Shown here piece after piece: positions 1 through 9,862 of a stretch of DNA of 64,000 nt. Origin of the DNA: Erythroxylum novogranatense. Lineage: Eukaryota; Streptophyta; Magnoliopsida; Malpighiales; Erythroxylaceae. Numbering within the stretch: the stretch's first letter is position 1; every line of letters starts with the position of its first letter. Made by a program: the position numbers and the translations under genes. Location: positions 63,735,824-63,799,823 of the forward strand of contig CM057232.1 of the NCBI GenBank assembly GCA_029891385.1, in the 5' to 3' direction. The notes under the pieces were generated by a model, which saw only the letters and a list, made by a program, of their open reading frames with translations, was not told the DNA's origin and did no database searches.

Positions 1-640
1 TTATCGATAAATTAATAAAATATTCATTTATTGATAAATTAATAACTTTATATAAGATAATAATTTTTAAGTCCAAAAATGTTCATTTATAGAGGTATTA
101 CTATACTGTTTTGAGCAATTTTTAAATTTATAAAATAGTCCCTAATTTTTTAAAAAATTGGAAAATAATCCTTCAATATCTATATAATTTAAACTAACCT
201 TGTCTCAAAAAATCATAATAATAAAAATTTAAAATAACATTTTTTTATTTTCTTAATATTATTTTCACACATTCCATATATAAACAATAACCACAATTGA
301 TATAAAAATATTATTTTATCATCATAGAAATATAAAATTAAGAATAATAAAAAGTATTTAAAATATTAAAATTTTATCATATAATAAATAATAATTAAAT
401 CAAAATATCAAATAAAAAGAAAAATTATTATCAATAATAAAATATAATTTGTCTTAATATTAGTTTTCAATAGTAAAATATATTTATCTTAATATGTAAT
501 TGTTATTAATAATAAAATATAGTTATATTTATATTAACGATTTTAAAAGAAATACAAAATTTGAGGTCTCTTAATTTTCATTTTAACAAATTAACTATTC
601 TTTGTAGAAAAATATAACTATTGTTTACTATATGAATTTA
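1..640. other. AT-rich non-genic stretch
   Basis: Very AT-rich sequence with many short poly-A and poly-T tracts and TAATA-type words. I see no open frame with a recognisable motif, no terminal repeats and no RNA gene. It may be old intergenic or decayed transposon DNA. Confidence 0.6.
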
Positions 641-986
641 AATATTATATTATTAATAATAAAAAATAGATAATGGTGGTGAAGAAGAAAGAGTGAGAGT
701 GTGAGAGAAAAAATAAAGCGAGGAAAAAAAGGTAGCAGAGTTGGGTTGGGCCAATACCAGGCAAAACAGGTCGGTACAAGCCGATATTTGGACCCAGTAC
801 TAAAACATTCCATTTTGTACCATTTTCATCCGGTGCATTACGTGATTCATCACACTGGATAAGATACCAATTAACAAATAAGTACAATTAAGTAAACACA
901 ATTAAATTAAAAAAGAGAGAAGGACAAACTCAACTTTAGTGGTTTGGTTCATGTTAAACCTATGACAAGCTTCAAACCACATTTTA
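641..986. other. Unassigned sequence left of the LINE remnant
   Basis: A short open frame on the minus strand (645-887) exists, but it has no domain I recognise and ends in a low-complexity hydrophobic run that follows from local AG/CT bias. I see no promoter or repeat boundary. Treated as non-genic. Confidence 0.45.
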
Positions 987-1653
987 GAGCTCTATTTGTT
1001 ATCGAATTTTCTCATGTGGATAAATATCAATTTATTTATAATCATTTTCAAGAACTTTTCACAAAAGAATTCACTTTTCCCACTTCATAAAATAATTACA
1101 ATCAACAATCACTCTTTTTATGGGTAAAAAAATTATCACAAGAAAATCACTCAAGACTTGGCATAAAAGATCCTTTTATAGTAGTTGTTGGGGTTGTCGT
1201 GAGATGTACTTTGCCTTCTCTCTGACATAATTATCATTCTGCCCCCATTATTTTCATTTGACTTTTTGCTTATCGTAAGATTCTTTACATAGGTGAACTC
1301 TTGCTTTTTCCTGATGTAAGACTTTGCCTCATGAGAGAGTTTTTTGCCCACCTAAACTCAACCATATCTAATGGTTTAATGTTGAAAGGCTTACCTAAGG
1401 GCCATTTTAATACGCCATGCTTAAATGAAGAATAATTTCTAACTCTTTCTAGCTTAGTAGAGAAGGAATACTTTATATCTATTAACAAAGAAGGTGGGCT
1501 TCAATCTCCTAATCAAGTCATTAAGAAGAGCTTTTTAGCAGGGTGAGAAGTAAAGAAAAGTCATGCTAGCATAACTAAAACTTGGAGTAAGTTGGTGGCT
1601 TTGAAAACCTTTAGGGACATACTTTCCCATTTGAAGAATTCTGTAGTTAACTA
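987..1653 (+). repeat. Tandem duplication, copy 1 (LINE ORF1-like segment)
   Basis: This ~665-bp segment is repeated immediately downstream (1655-2500). Shared landmarks include GTGGATAAATATCAA, ACTTGGCATAAAAGATCC, GACTTTGCCTCATG against GGCTTTGCCTCATG, and AAGAATTCT-type ends. Both copies show a decayed frame with an SKLVALKTF-like stretch, which resembles the N-terminal part of plant LINE ORF1 proteins. Copy 1 lacks the 172-bp insertion present in copy 2. The copies are clearly diverged by many substitutions and indels, so the duplication is old. Confidence 0.7.
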
Positions 1654-1654
1654 A

Positions 1655-2500
1655 GAGCTATCTACTATTGAATCTTCTTAAGTGGATAAATATCAACTTT
1701 ATATAATATTTTTTCAAGAACTTTTCGCAAAAAAATTCACTTTTCCCACTTTATAAAAAAAATTATAATCAACTATCACTCTTTCTATAGGTATAAAAAT
1801 TGTCACAAGAAAATCACCTAAGACTTGGCATAAAAGATCCTTTCTATAGTTATAATTGCTTAATCAGTCATTGAGGTTGTAATAAGATGTACTATGCCTT
1901 CTCTGTAACATAATTATAGTACTGTTCCCTTTAATTTTTATTTGATTTTTTGTTTTTGGTAAGATTCTTCACGCGGGTGAACTCCGTGAGGCTTTGCCTC
2001 ATGGGAAACTTCCCCACCCATCTAAACTTAGCTAGGCTAATGGTTAAATGTCAAGAGGATTAATTAAAGGCCCTTTAATGCTTCATGCTTGAATGAAGAA
2101 TAATTTCCTACTCTTTTTAGGTCAATCGATAAGGAATGCTCTGTGCCTATTTACAAAGAAGTAGGGATGGAAAAAAGAGCATGGCCTATGACCCGACCAT
2201 CGATTTTGACTAGTTTTCTTAAAATAATATATAGTGGGCCGGTTGGCCCAACCTGTCTATGGCTCATTGGGCTATGGGCCTATAGTTGGGTCGAGGAGTA
2301 GCCCTGGCTTAGCCCTGCCCATTGACATCTCTACAAAGATGGTAGCTACCAATCTACTACTTAGGTTAAAAAGAAGAGCCCTTTAACAGGGCGAGATGTA
2401 AAGAAAAGTCCTCCTAATATAACCAAAACTTGGAATAAGCCGTTGGTTTAGAACACCTTTACGAACGAACGCACACATTTTAAGAATTCTCTAGTTGATG
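1655..2500 (+). repeat. Tandem duplication, copy 2 (LINE ORF1-like segment)
   Basis: Second copy of the segment at 987-1653. It is about 180 bp longer because of an inserted element at 2162-2333. Removing that insertion restores the alignment to copy 1: AACAAAGAAGGTGGG in copy 1 corresponds to TACAAAGAAG plus the right flank in copy 2. It runs directly into further LINE ORF1-like sequence at 2501. Confidence 0.7.
2162..2333. mobile_element. hAT-like non-autonomous MITE, 172 bp
   Basis: The ends are imperfect inverted repeats: left TAGGGATGGAAA, right TTGACATCTCTA (reverse complement TAGAGATGTCAA). The flanks are 8-bp near-identical direct repeats, CAAAGAAG (2154-2161) and CAAAGATG (2334-2341), 7 of 8 matching, which is the hAT duplication length. 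The interior is rich in GGGCC/GGCCC words and has no coding capacity. TAGRGATG-type termini and 8-bp duplications are known for plant hAT elements. The tandem copy at 987-1653 serves as the empty-site control. Confidence 0.75.
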
Positions 2501-3480
2501 GAATCATTCCCTGACGCCAACCACTCGATAGAGTTTTTACAAGAAGGTGCAATCACTTGGCCCTCCTCTTTGATAGTTTTTTCTTAGAGAAGAGACCTTC
2601 TTTTTTCAGGTGCATTATTAGGCCTTCTCTAAGTGGAGAAAGCAATGATTAAAGAAACCCTTACTCATATAGGATGATATGCTCATTTTCAAAATTTCCC
2701 TAGATATTGACTTTGTTTTGAATATGGAGCAAGAACCATGACACATTGGTGTTCAACACATATTTATGCAAAAGTTATGCTTAACAATGGAATTCAAAAG
2801 AGTTAAACTGGAAGCAATTCCTTTGTGGATCAATTTCCACAATGTACTATTAGAATAATATATAGTTGAGGGTCTAAGCTATTTGGCTAATTTTTTGAGT
2901 AAGCCTGTATGCTTAGAACTTTAATCAACCTAGCTTGATAGACTAGATTATCCTAGGACTTGCATTGAAGTCAAGATAAATGATGATTTATCAAAAACCT
3001 TATCAATAATGGGGCTAGATGAGGTTGGGGAATTAAAAAAAATTAAAGTTCTTCTATTTTATGTGTGGAAACCTTCCACTCAAACTAAATGCTAGAGGTC
3101 TATAGGTAGAGTATTTGTTACAGACATATATTAGGAGCTAATGGATACTGAGGAGAAGAAATAACCTCATGATGAAGAGAAAATCACTCCTAACCTTACT
3201 TATGATAATCTTGTGGTGTTGCTTATACAAGATGGGGATTTGGTCTCTAATGAGACCTCAACTCCCATTCAGGAGAAGAGTCTTAAAGTTCTAGGTCCTA
3301 GCCTAGATGTAGATTAAGCTTACCAGAATGATAAGGAACTGAAGAATACACTCAAAGGGAAAAAGGTAACCTTTACTAATCAAAACCAAGATGATGAGCA
3401 AGTATGGAATCCTCTTAAAGGTGGGTTCACTATTGTTGTATCCTACCCTTTATAGAAAACATTTGGTAGAAAGGCTAGTG
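2501..3480 (+). pseudogene. Decayed LINE ORF1 (DUF4283-like nucleic-acid-binding region)
   Basis: Translating through several stops and frameshifts gives stretches matching the usual order of plant L1-type ORF1: a line like VLNMEQEP near 2700, EFKRVKLEAIPLWINF near 2780-2840, and a following block with EGLSYLANFLSKPVC near 2865-2915. In plant LINEs this DUF4283 region precedes a zinc knuckle and binds the element RNA. No continuous frame of useful length survives and I could not see the CCHC knuckle. The following ~300 bp encode a hydrophilic linker-like stretch (KKVTFTNQNQDD). A dead fragment, more confidently LINE because an endonuclease remnant follows. Confidence 0.6.
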
Positions 3481-3519
3481 AATACAAGCTTTGAAGTTAT
3501 CAAACTTCAAGTTAAATGT

Positions 3520-3990
3520 CTTTTTTGGTTTGGAATTTTAGAGGGCTCAATACCCTCATAAATAACAAGTTAAGAAATATGTAACCCTAAAGAAGGAACC
3601 TATACTCCTAAAACTTTTGGAAACTAAAATAAAGGTTAACAAGTCATAAGAAAGTTGGGATTTTTGGGTTATCAATGTTTTATTATCTCAAATAATTCAT
3701 AGTATTATAATGGTAGGATATTGGTGGATTTTGATGCATCACTGATTTATATTACTAAATTGGCTTTTACTCATCAATTGATTCACTTTACTTACTATTT
3801 AAAATGGTTTAATAGCTTTTTTGATGTCTTAGTTATCTATGCTATAAATTTAGCTTTCTAAAGGTTGAAACTATGAGATGAGCGTAGATAGATTCAAAGA
3901 AGAATTCAAAGTTCACGGCTGATTATTGATGATTTAAATTGTATGTCATATTTAAATGAAGGAGAAACAACTAAGTTCAATTATAAACAC
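3520..3990 (+). pseudogene. Decayed LINE ORF2, AP-endonuclease start
   Basis: Downstream of the ORF1 remnant, a broken frame shows the landmarks that open plant LINE ORF2: WNFRGLNTLINNK at about 3530 (canonical WNxRGLN), LLETKIKVN at about 3610 (the LLETK motif with the catalytic Glu), and SRLIIDDLNCMSYLNEG at about 3908-3960, matching the usual WLxxGDFN block with D for G. Several stops and frameshifts lie between them. No reverse transcriptase follows: the sequence changes to minus-strand material at about 3981. This endonuclease normally nicks target DNA; here it is non-functional. Confidence 0.65.
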
Positions 3991-5781
3991 TTGATTAAAA
4001 AGTTAAGCCAGGTGCTAACTACCTTGAAACTTTCATCTTTGATGGAAACTTCAAATTGACTCCCTGATGTCCTTGATATGTAATGTGAAGCATAGACACC
4101 TACAGGTTGAGCTGCATTACATGCATCATCTATATTCTTCATAGCTACTTGAATCTGTTCTTCTGTAAGATCATCTTCATACCCTTCAGGAAACATCTTC
4201 TTCTTCCCTTTTTCTTTATTTATTACGTGGGTTAGGCATCTTAGTTGTACATCTGGAACAATCTTTATTGTTGTTCTACTTGTAATCGAATAGATTGTAT
4301 AACGATCCTTTGAAATCTTCATTAGATATGGTTCTGACTTTTCATCTTAGAGAATACCATATAGTCTTCATTCTTCATGAGTAAGAAGATTTATTGACTG
4401 ATCGTTTATTGGTATAAGCTTGACTTGTACGTTGACTGTCTACTTAGAAAGTTCTCTAATAATAATTGAACTTTGGTTTCGAACAGGTACTGATTCTTCT
4501 ATAATCTTCATTTTCAAATCCTTTTTGTTGATTGGTTAAGAAGGATTGTAAGGTACTAGCTACTGTTCAACTATCTGTTCCTTCTGTTGAACATCAGATG
4601 AAGAAACCTTTTTTTGACTAAGCTTCATCTTCTTTTGTTCTTCTGCTAGTTTGTAAGAAAGTTGTTGTTGAGGCTTCTTCGTCTCGAATACTAACTTCCT
4701 TTTTATCTCTATCTCTCTAGATGATTTTCCTGATTGATTTTTCAAAATAGCGACAATTGATCTGGTAGGCTGTTGTTGTTGCTCTTTTTTCTCAGAATCT
4801 ATACCAAGAATCAGAATTTTTTGCTTCTTCTGTTCTTGTTGTCATAAGTCAATAATCTTGGTGACCATCTTAACTGTTTGGGCTTTTCTGATTGGAATGT
4901 CTCAGCCTTCCTCTTCAAAGACACTTGTTGTGTTGATTGTTGAACCTGGCTTGCCTCTCTTTGTACAATCGTCTTAGTTTTTATTGACATATTAGATGAT
5001 TATTCAACCTTTTCTTCTGTAGATGTTCTTCTTATTGATCGAGGTTTTGTTTGTCTTTCAGAAGTAACATGTTCACTCCTGCTTTGTCTTACCATAAGCT
5101 CCCCCTCATACCTTGCTTTTGGTGTAAAACCTATATCCGCTTCAGCTTCAAACTTTATTCCCATTCTGAGAATAGTACTGGCATTAATAACACCCTTCAC
5201 ATCCATTTTACACTGTTACCTCTATCAAATAGGATTCCATATTTTCTAAAGAATCTTATCAACAGCATGCCATAAGGTAAAGAGCTAGAATAATCTCCCT
5301 TAGAATTTATCATATACTTCAAAATTATGAATGGAAGATTAATGGGTTGATGATTAAGTAAATGAAACAAACAATGTTCATCTTTCATTGTCACCATATC
5401 CTTTAATCCTACTCTTGATAGAATACAGTGGATAAGCAGTGAATGTAGAACCCTAGCCTTCGGAACAAGGATTGAAGCCTTCTTGACTCTTGGATCACTA
5501 CTTCCATATAGTTATCAATTGATGTGAGCTTTATCTAAATGGCCGTGAGTGATCTATTTTGTATTGTTAAACAGCTTTGCTCCAATACTTGGACACCCAA
5601 TAGCTTTCTCGATAGAATCTTGTATGACTATAACCAACAACCCATCTACCATTGATATTAAGATGTTGTCCACTACCTTTGCATTCTTCCAAAACTCATA
5701 TATCTCATTCAAATAGACTGTTTCATGAATGTTGAAATAATTTTTCCAGCCAATTACTTCAATTTTTATTTCGACGTCCAT
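3981..5781 (-). pseudogene. Decayed envelope-like (Sirevirus-type) or related plant retroelement ORF
   Basis: On the minus strand, reading from 5781 down, there is a series of open pieces: a start-like MDVEIKIEVIGWKNYF, a middle block with LNHQPINLPFIILKYMI and LPYGMLLIRFFRKYGI (about 5397-5230), then a continuation with ASTILRMGIKF (to ~5000), a K/Q/E-rich coiled-coil-like segment (4745-4560) and an acidic C-terminal piece (4322-3981). An N-terminal LPYGxLLxR-type domain followed by a coiled coil, immediately 3' of a copia RNase H, is the layout of the envelope-like ORF of SIRE1-type copia elements. The same domain type also occurs in other plant retroelement proteins, so the name is tentative. 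Stops and frameshifts make it non-coding. No signal peptide or membrane segment is visible. Confidence 0.45.
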
Positions 5782-6184
5782 CTAATTTTGCTTCGAGGAA
5801 GTGAAATCAATATATCTCCCATAGATAAGAGCTTTCTTCATTTTTGATCTGTAACAAATAAACACTAAACACACAAATGTATTTCGCTTAATATAGTGAG
5901 GTTAGTATCTAAAGAAAATATGAAATGAGAAGAATTTGAAGTTTAGAATAGAGTATTGAATCGTCTTTGTTGAGAGCATTAAACAAGTCGATTTCAAAGT
6001 TTTTTCATGAAAATTCTAGAGCATAAGGTATTTTAGAATCTTGAGAAGATTTCCTTCTTATAAATACTCTTGAAAGGTTACCGTTCGTAACTTACCTTTA
6101 CTATTTACTTAAAAACTTATGACTTTTTATCTTCTTCTTATATGAATCATCTGGGTCTTGACGTCTTAGACGAATGATCATTCA
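5782..6184 (-). other. Spacer between copia pol end and envelope-like frame
   Basis: AT-rich sequence without a convincing frame. By position it is the pol-to-downstream-ORF spacer of the minus-strand copia remnant. No splice or promoter signal could be supported. Confidence 0.35.
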
Positions 6185-6478
6185 ACATTACCATATTCAA
6201 GTTTGGTCTGATTTCCTAGAATTTATCTTCACTTAAAGGTTTAGTGAAGATATTCACCCATTGTTGATTCATCTCAACAAATTGTAGACTGATGATTTCT
6301 CTTTGCACATAGTCTTATATAAAATGATGCTAACTTCAATATGCTTTGCCCTACAGTATTGTATTGGATTCTTTGATAGATTGATAGCACTTTTGTTGTC
6401 ACAGAAGATTGGAATTTGATTTTCTTGTATAAAATAATCCTCTAACTAATACTTAATCCATAACGTCTATGAACAACA
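6185..6478 (-). pseudogene. Ty1/copia RNase H C-terminus, truncated by gypsy-1
   Basis: Minus-strand translation gives LWIKY, FIQENQIPIFCDNKSAINL, NPIQYCRAKHIEV and QWVNIFTKPLSEDKF in the usual order for the C-terminal third of copia RNase H (CDNKSAI, HI-D/E and TKPL blocks). At least one in-frame stop and a shift are present. The upstream (higher-coordinate) part is missing because gypsy-1 starts at 6479. The envelope-like remnant lies downstream, so both probably belong to one old element. Confidence 0.8.
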
Positions 6479-6780
6479 TGTTGGACCCCGAATTTTTTTG
6501 TTGATATCATTAAGCATGAATTGTGTTAATTATGTGATTAAGGCTTAGTTTGATTTAAATTGAGAGTGTTAGTGGATAATTGAGATTTATTTGAGTTTAA
6601 TGTGGTTTAGGGCATTTTAGTCCTTGTGGTTCCCTTTAGGCTTAAGAAAAGAAAGAATTAGAAAGAAAGAAAGGGAAAGGAAAGAAAGAAAGAGAAAAGA
6701 GAGGGGAGAGTGTCGTAGCTTGAGGAAGCAGAGAAGAATCGATTCTTGTGGATTTTTGACAGATTTGAGGCGATTCCCTG

Positions 6781-7463
6781 GTAAGTACGAGTTCATTCCT
6801 TTGTGTTGTAGCTAGATTAAACCTTAAGATGAAGTGAATATGTAAGAATCGGTGATTTAGGGTTTTGGGGAAAAATGGTTAGAAATCCTTGGGTTGTTGA
6901 GTTTGTGATGGATTGGAAGGTTAGAATGGGTTAGAAGTGTAGTAGAGGACTTGATTTATTGTTTAGAGGTGTTGTTTTTGCAAATGGGTTTGCAAATGGG
7001 AAGGATTAAAGTTGGAAAATGGTAGAAAGTCAGGTGTCGGAGTCATTCTCTAGGCCCGCATGTCCCAACGTGCGAATTTGCAGTCGCCACGACATGCGGA
7101 GGCGTGGTCTTTGTCGCAGCGAGTGCGGGCTATTCGCAGCGACGAGCGTGGCTTTCGTCGCGGCGAGCGAAGTCTTCGTCGCGACGAACGTGCCTTCGTT
7201 GCGGCGAGCACCCTGTTTCCAGCAAAGATGAAGTTTGGTATTTTGGGCATATCTTTTGCTATAGATGTCCAAATGAGGTGATTTTGGATTTGAGATAAAG
7301 CACTACAAGTTTTATGAAGTAGAGAAGTTCGGTCATTGCCTCTTAGGATTCGGGGAATTAGATGGAAGTTGAGCGTAGATTTTTAGTGTTAGCGTTTTCG
7401 TTTTGCGAAGCTGATTGAATATTTCTTTTGACTGTTATTGATTTGGGACTTGGTTTGCTATAG
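6781..7463 (+). promoter_or_regulatory. Putative leader intron in gypsy-1 5' LTR
   Basis: CCCTG|GTAAGTACG at 6781 is a near-perfect plant splice donor placed after a purine-rich exon-like tract. TTTGCTATAG|GAAACC at 7454-7463 is a plausible acceptor. The same pair is in the 3' LTR (14093 and 14787), and gypsy-2 has a corresponding pair. The enclosed ~0.68 kb holds the CpG-dyad cluster. No transcript evidence is available; inference only. Confidence 0.4.
7050..7215 (+). repeat. CpG-rich dyad cluster in gypsy-1 5' LTR
   Basis: Locally GC-rich block in an AT-rich LTR, built of words such as TCGTCGCGGCGAG, TCGTCGCGACGAA and TTGCGGCGAGC. The core words are self-complementary or nearly so. The equivalent block in the 3' LTR has about 30-40 extra bases and different units, so the block changes faster than its surroundings. 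Confidence 0.75.
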
Positions 7464-8568
7464 GAAACCAAGCCAACTGATTCCATCGCAAGAGGAAGGA
7501 CAAGATGAGTCGGATACTCAATGATATTAGGTGGGTAATGTATTTATAGTTGTTGTGTGATTAGGCAAATTCTTGCCTATGTGTGAATATATGTTATATG
7601 TTATGTATGTTTAAATGGATAATTTTGGTTTCATATACCTTGAAAGAAGCATGAGAATATGATTATGAGCATGTTATGCCTCGATTTCGGTCATGGCATT
7701 TTGAATAAATGAGAAGCATGAAAACATACCATTTGAAAAAATGATTCTGAGCATGATTATGTGCTTTTGTTTGGGCGAGAGTGGAACCATTTTGTTCGTG
7801 ACGTGCACGTCGACAAGAGCCTTCTCCCGGCTGCCCGCTTGTGGCCTATGAGCTCCGAATGGACTCATTTCGTTCAGGGTGTAAACTTCACTTTCTCCCT
7901 TTTGTTTCCATGGAACCCTCGAGCCATTGTAATGTGCATTGCATATTCGAATTATTCATTGTGAAGCATACTTTGTGACATATTTGTGAGTTGAATTAAC
8001 TATGCTGAATGCGTGTATTATTGGTTTAGCATGTAAGAGCTAGAATTGATGTAAGCACTTATATAATATATATTCATTCATATGCTTGAATTTGTGTTAG
8101 TTGCTGATGGCTATAATTATATTAGCCACTGAGCTTCGTAGCTCAACCCATTATTTTGCTCCTCAGGTGCAACTCAGGACATCAGTTGATCCTTGCCAGG
8201 CATCGAAGAACCCCGCAGTAGTTAAAGATCATTGTATTAAGTTAGTATTTTAGCTGGCCCTCTGAGCATGTCATCATGGAGCATATTTCATGTATTTTGG
8301 ATTTAGACTTATTTGTATTATGTATGGTTGATAACACTTGTTGAACTTCTTTGGATTGTAATGGCATGAAGCCCTTGGCTTATGGGGTATTTATTGCATA
8401 GTTCGAATGATTGGGCGTATGATATTCGTGTGTAAAATTTTTACATGTGCGAATCGACTTTTGTATGGATGTTGGGATCGGGTCCGATGTTTTGGGTAGC
8501 CCGTCACAGGCGCAGCCCGATGGGCCACCTTGGGAACAGGGGTTAGAGGCAGGACCCATGGATCTGCA

Positions 8569-9162
8569 AGATAATTGATATGTGTTTAATTGTTGATGCA
8601 TTTAATTATTTATACTTAGCGATTAATCACACAAAAATGCTTAAGATACTCACTTTGATTCATATATGATTTTAGGTACAATTTGGAAGCAAATAAATTA
8701 AAGTGAGTCTAAAGTGTTGCGTTTGGGTTATTTTATGAAGATCAATTTTACTTGTCTTTATGGAGCAAGAAGAAGAAAATTAAAAGATAAGATAAATATA
8801 AAGAAGACTAAAGAAGAAATAAGCCAAGGGACGATTTAACTAAGACGACAACGTTAAGAGCAATAGAAGGACTTGCATAAATGCATGTAGCGTTCTAGGA
8901 AATGCATGATACACATGCATACGCAGACATTCGCAGACATCCCGAGCACAAAAGGAAGATTTTAAGGAGGTGATGTTATTTGTCAAATCATGCAATAGTA
9001 GATGCTATAGTGATGAGAAGGGTTGTGACTTAGAACTGCTGCGACTTGAAGCTACGTTGGCTTGAAGCTGCAGCGGCTTGGCTGGTTGGAGGCATGAAGA
9101 TAGGCACAGATATGAGAAGCATGAACAGTTGAATTAATAAGAAACCCCCCAATCTTAAATGT
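8569..9162 (+). repeat. Copy of the Athila-like LTR start embedded in gypsy-1 5' LTR
   Basis: This ~590-bp stretch is nearly identical to 15899-16485, which is the first part of the Athila-like LTR just right of gypsy-1's 3' LTR. It begins ATAATTGATATGTG and ends AAACCCCCCAATCTTA, then switches to gypsy LTR sequence (ATGTAAGAGCTAG). Together with the preceding LTR body it forms a ~2.68 kb copy of 13795-16485. The few differences include a rearranged GCATACGC segment near 8925 against 16245. Confidence 0.85.
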
Positions 9163-9690
9163 AAGAGCTAGAATTGATGTAAGCACATATATAATATATA
9201 TACATTCATATGCCTGAATTTGTGCTAGTTGCCGATGACTATAATTACATTAGCCACTGAGCTGCGTAGCTCAACCCATTATTTTCCTCCTCAGGTGCAA
9301 CTCAAGACATCAGTTGATCCTTGCCAGGCATCGAAGAACCCCGCAGTAGCTAGAGATCATTGTATTAAGTTAGTATTTTAGCTGGCCCTCCGAGCATGTC
9401 ATCATGGAGCATATTTCATGTATTTTGGATTTAGATTTATTTGTATTATGTATGGTTGATAACACTTGTTGAACTTCTTTGGATTGTAATGGCATGAAGC
9501 CCTTGGCTTATGGAGTATTTATTGCATAGTTCGAATGATTGGGTGTATGATATTCGTGTGTAAAATTTTTACATGTGCGAATCGACTTTTGTATGGATGT
9601 TGGGATCGGGTCTGATGTTTTGGGTAGCCTGTTGCGGGCGCAGCCTGAGGGGCCACCTCAGGAACTAGGTTCTGGGGCGCGGGCCCAACA
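9163..9690 (+). repeat. Gypsy-1 5' LTR, second tail (copy b)
   Basis: Repeats 8033-8563 and ends GGGCCCAACA at 9690, followed after 4 nt by the primer site. This is probably the original end of the 5' LTR, separated from its body by duplicated sequence. It is more diverged from copy a and from the 3' LTR than those are from each other. Confidence 0.85.
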
Positions 9691-9694
9691 TGTT

Positions 9695-9706
9695 TGGTAT
9701 CAGAGC
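9695..9706 (+). other. Primer-binding site, gypsy-1
   Basis: TGGTATCAGAGC, complementary to the 3' end of plant initiator Met-tRNA, the usual primer for chromoviruses and many copia elements. Sits 4 nt after the LTR end. Confidence 0.9.
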
Positions 9707-9862
9707 TTTAGGTTTGGGTGTCCTCGGCTTAGAATGCATAGTAGGATGAATTGTGTGATATATGATTATTTGTTGCATTTGATCGCTTGCATATCATACA
9801 TACATGTACACCGTACGATTGACATATAGCTAATTCTTAGTGTTCACCTTTGAAGGAGTACG

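Larger units (their letters stand above)
6479..8568 (+). repeat. Gypsy-1 5' LTR, body (copy a)
   Basis: Begins TGTTGGACCCC and aligns over ~2.1 kb with the 3' LTR at 13795. It contains a purine-rich leader tract (6650-6712), a splice-donor-like GTAAGTACG at 6781, a GC-rich dyad cluster (7050-7215), a CATAACTTTT-like module (7238-7320) and a 3' splice-like TTTGCTATAG at 7463. Its last ~530 bp match the 3' LTR better than the second tail at 9163-9690 (compare GTAGCCCGTCACAGGCGCAG here and at 15830 with GTAGCCTGTTGCGGGCGCAG at 9630). Confidence 0.85.

Noticed and set aside
645..887. 80-codon minus-strand frame
   Set aside because: No motif, hydrophobic low-complexity C-terminal half, no conserved context.
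7019..7298. Several overlapping R/A-rich open frames
   Set aside because: They arise from the CpG-rich dyad cluster and are open on both strands because the cluster lacks AT-rich stop codons.
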